A stretch of DNA of 64,000 nucleotides from NCBI RefSeq assembly GCF_003860525.1, contig NZ_CP034161.1, forward strand, positions 124,001 through 188,000, given 5' to 3'. The stretch's first letter is position 1. Every line of letters starts with the position of its first letter. The translations under genes were made by a program, and so were the position numbers. This DNA comes from Epilithonimonas vandammei (GTDB lineage Bacteria; Bacteroidota; Bacteroidia; Flavobacteriales; Weeksellaceae). Of the stretch, positions 62,080-64,000 are shown one piece after another. The notes under the pieces were generated by a model. The model made no database searches and was not told the origin of the DNA. It saw nothing but the letters and a program-made list of their open reading frames with translations.

Positions 62080-64000
62080 CTAATTTTTGTAGAATGACAT
62101 TATGATTTCATTGGAAAAATTCTGACCAAAAGAGTCTTTGACAATCTGTTGGCTATCATTAAAAATAAACTCTGTTAATTTTAAATTTTGTCTGTTTTTT
62201 ACTGTTTCAATAAACATTTCTACTGAAGTTAGATTGTTCAGATTTATTAGTAATTCATTATCACCATCACTCAAAAGGATTAGATCAGGAAGAGAAAATT
62301 GCCTCTTAAAAATCACTACACTTTGTTCTAGGTTATTTTGCTTTTGTGCCTCAATTAAAGGTTTTATATCTTCAATGCTAAGATTCCACGACGCATATGA
62401 GAGTATGATATTTTTATATTCTATTCTTGGAATAGATTTATGCAAATGATCAATATTACTTAAATCCAGATATAATGCAGAATGATCATTTAACTGCATA
62501 TCACTTAAGAAATGGTAAATTGGAAGAGTATTACTGTTGGAATAATTATGAGCATTTGTCAATCTCGGCAATATCTCTTTATTATGTACTTTGGACCGCA
62601 AAACAATTTTATCATTCCTCACGGATACCATTATATCTTCTAAACTTATTTGCTTATCTAAAGGTTTGGTGGAACGAGCTAGATAGGGAATTTCAAAACT
62701 CCTGAAATCTGGCCTTGATAAAATGTTCCCGACCCGTGCTTCCGGAAGGTGAACTATTTCTGCAATAATTTTATGAGAATTATAGGTTGTTTCGAAATGA
62801 ATTATTTCATTAACCAATTCATTTATATTCTCATCACTATGACAAAATCTAGCTAATAAATTGCCGCCGCTTCCTCCGCCGGCGCCAGAGAATTTTATTT
62901 TAAGAAGATTGTTTTCCTGAATTATTTCAAGTAGTAGAGATATTGTTTCAGGTAAATCTTCATAACTAACTTCTGGCAGAAAAGAAAAATCCTTATCTTC
63001 TAATGTTATTGCCGACTGACCTTGTTGTAAAGCACCTATTATCTTTTTCTGAATAACATCATCTATTATTGTCCATTTTAATTCCCTTGACTCTTTTATA
63101 TCCTTTTCGGGTTGTTGGATTAACAAATCATCAATTAAAGGATTATAGTCATTGGATTGTGTATTAAAACCGTAACCAATACCAATCTCCGGATCTAGAA
63201 CTTTAGATATTGGCATTTCGTGGTCTTCGTATCTTTCGTAGAAAGCTTCCTTAAATTGATCTAAATAATTTTTTGGTCTATTTTTTTTTAATCGATTGAC
63301 GAATCTGATAGCCTGTTCAATATCCTTTGCTATTCTCAAATCAATGGAATTACTTTTAGTTGAAACGACCAGATCACATTGAAAAAGATATTTAAGATCG
63401 TAAGGAATTTGCTTTCTATTAATGGAATCACTAATGTTAATATATTTCTGTAACGGGTTTCCGATGAACTCATCTATACTTTTCAACTCTTGCTCAATTG
63501 ATTCTATGAAAGATAGATATTCATTCTCAGATTCAAATTTTTCTTTTAAGACATTAACTAGTTGATTGATAAATTCCAATCCCGATACAGATGGTTCGAT
63601 TTCGCTAACAATTATTTGATTTATGATCAATTCTTCAACAAAATCTTTTGCATCAGCGTAGTGTATTTCTTCGTCAGTAAGTTTGTCAATAATCTCATTA
63701 ATGTATAATCCATTTTTAGTAATAGCAAGTATCTCCTCAAGATATTCCGAAGAATCAACAGCTACAATATCATAATGCCTGATGGTATCTTTATAAAAAT
63801 ATTCTACATATCTCAACTTGTCTCCGATTTTGTAAATACTTGAGTTTGGATAGAATTTTAACCGATCTCGTATTTTATCAATTTTTAATAGTTCATCGGA
63901 TAAGGCAACAACATAATTCATATCTAACCTTGTATGACGTTTATGATTAGCCGGAGTGTCTAAAATCAGTTCGGTGTTATCAGAAATATGTCCAACAGAG
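62080..64000 (-). CDS. Lantibiotic dehydratase LanB, glutamylation domain (partial, runs off right edge)
   Basis: The frame is open from the stop at 62080 to the window edge (640 codons). The Met at 63921 is internal, because the 26 codons before it are open and read like LanB (NTELILDTPANHKRHTRLDM). Recognisable segments are FSGAGGGSGGNLLARFCHSD, AEIVHLPEARVGNILSRPDFRSFEIPYLA and LVVSTKSNSIDLR. The protein uses glutamyl-tRNA to activate Ser/Thr of a precursor peptide. The elimination domain is a separate gene. The precursor must lie beyond the window. Confidence 0.9.
   Translation of the reverse strand, partial: SVGHISDNTELILDTPANHKRHTRLDMNYVVALSDELLKIDKIRDRLKFYPNSSIYKIGDKLRYVEYFYKDTIRHYDIVAVDSSEYLEEILAITKNGLYINEIIDKLTDEEIHYADAKDFVEELIINQIIVSEIEPSVSGLEFINQLVNVLKEKFESENEYLSFIESIEQELKSIDEFIGNPLQKYINISDSINRKQIPYDLKYLFQCDLVVSTKSNSIDLRIAKDIEQAIRFVNRLKKNRPKNYLDQFKEAFYERYEDHEMPISKVLDPEIGIGYGFNTQSNDYNPLIDDLLIQQPEKDIKESRELKWTIIDDVIQKKIIGALQQGQSAITLEDKDFSFLPEVSYEDLPETISLLLEIIQENNLLKIKFSGAGGGSGGNLLARFCHSDENINELVNEIIHFETTYNSHKIIAEIVHLPEARVGNILSRPDFRSFEIPYLARSTKPLDKQISLEDIMVSVRNDKIVLRSKVHNKEILPRLTNAHNYSNSNTLPIYHFLSDMQLNDHSALYLDLSNIDHLHKSIPRIEYKNIILSYASWNLSIEDIKPLIEAQKQNNLEQSVVIFKRQFSLPDLILLSDGDNELLINLNNLTSVEMFIETVKNRQNLKLTEFIFNDSQQIVKDSFGQNFSNEIIMSFYKN

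Noticed and set aside
62080..63921. A complete 613-residue LanB protein starting at the Met at 63921
   Set aside because: The frame stays open through the 26 codons before that Met and reads like conserved LanB sequence, so the gene is truncated by the window edge and the Met is internal.

Overview
The window is a chromosomal segment of a flavobacterium (Bacteroidota), most probably Chryseobacterium or a close relative in the Weeksellaceae. The evidence is low G+C DNA, promoters of the Bacteroidota type (TTG or TTTG, 17-20 nt, then TAnnTTTG), a GLPGLI-family protein, an S46 dipeptidyl peptidase (DPP7 type), a GH3-family protein, an OmpA protein with type-3 thrombospondin calcium repeats and several Bacteroidota-type IS elements. 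The genus is inferred from gene content, not from a marker gene.

Layout. 1-2.9 kb: a transmembrane putative anti-sigma factor (cut by the left edge), an ECF sigma factor, a Rossmann/DUF2520 protein and a GLPGLI protein. 2.9-4.6 kb: an IS1182-family element bounded by inverted terminator hairpins. 4.7-7.1 kb: feoA, feoB and a tiny Cys-rich membrane protein. 7.2-15.9 kb: glmM, an MFS and an SMR transporter, a GH3 protein, rplU-rpmA, a YebC regulator, OmpA and smpB. 16-24 kb: a YbiT-like ABC-F protein and the rod-shape operon mreB-mreC-mreD-mrdA-rodA. 24.2-29.5 kb: the tetrapyrrole genes hemA-hemC-hemD-hemE, with an IS982 element in the last codons of hemD. 29.5-38.7 kb: small secreted and cysteine-cluster proteins, a truncated globin, a second IS982 element, DNA alkylation repair, a Na+/H+ antiporter, hflX, OsmC and dpp7. 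38.7-41.6 kb: an IS150-type IS3 element whose orfB is split by an IS5-like element. 41.7-55.7 kb: a Ca2+/H+ antiporter, GNAT, GyrI-like protein, a restriction-modification locus, bcp/nth, an Abi-family HEPN gene followed by a candidate small RNA, HPP and DUF885 proteins, an unusual TonB-like/ExbB/TonB-like set and folC. 55.7-64 kb: two identical tRNA-Val genes, a repeat array, a tyrosine recombinase and a class I lanthipeptide-type gene cluster that runs off the right edge.

How the genes work together. FeoAB brings ferrous iron into a cell whose heme precursors come from hemACDE. MreBCD, PBP2 and RodA build the lateral wall, with GlmM supplying its amino-sugar precursor. The accessory part combines two probable defence modules (restriction-modification; Abi with a possible RNA partner) and a probable genomic island next to tRNA-Val. 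The island carries a split LanB dehydratase, a C39 peptidase exporter and its membrane fusion partner, so it probably makes and secretes a modified peptide. No precursor peptide gene lies inside the window. Five IS elements show how active transposition has been here; three leave readable target duplications.
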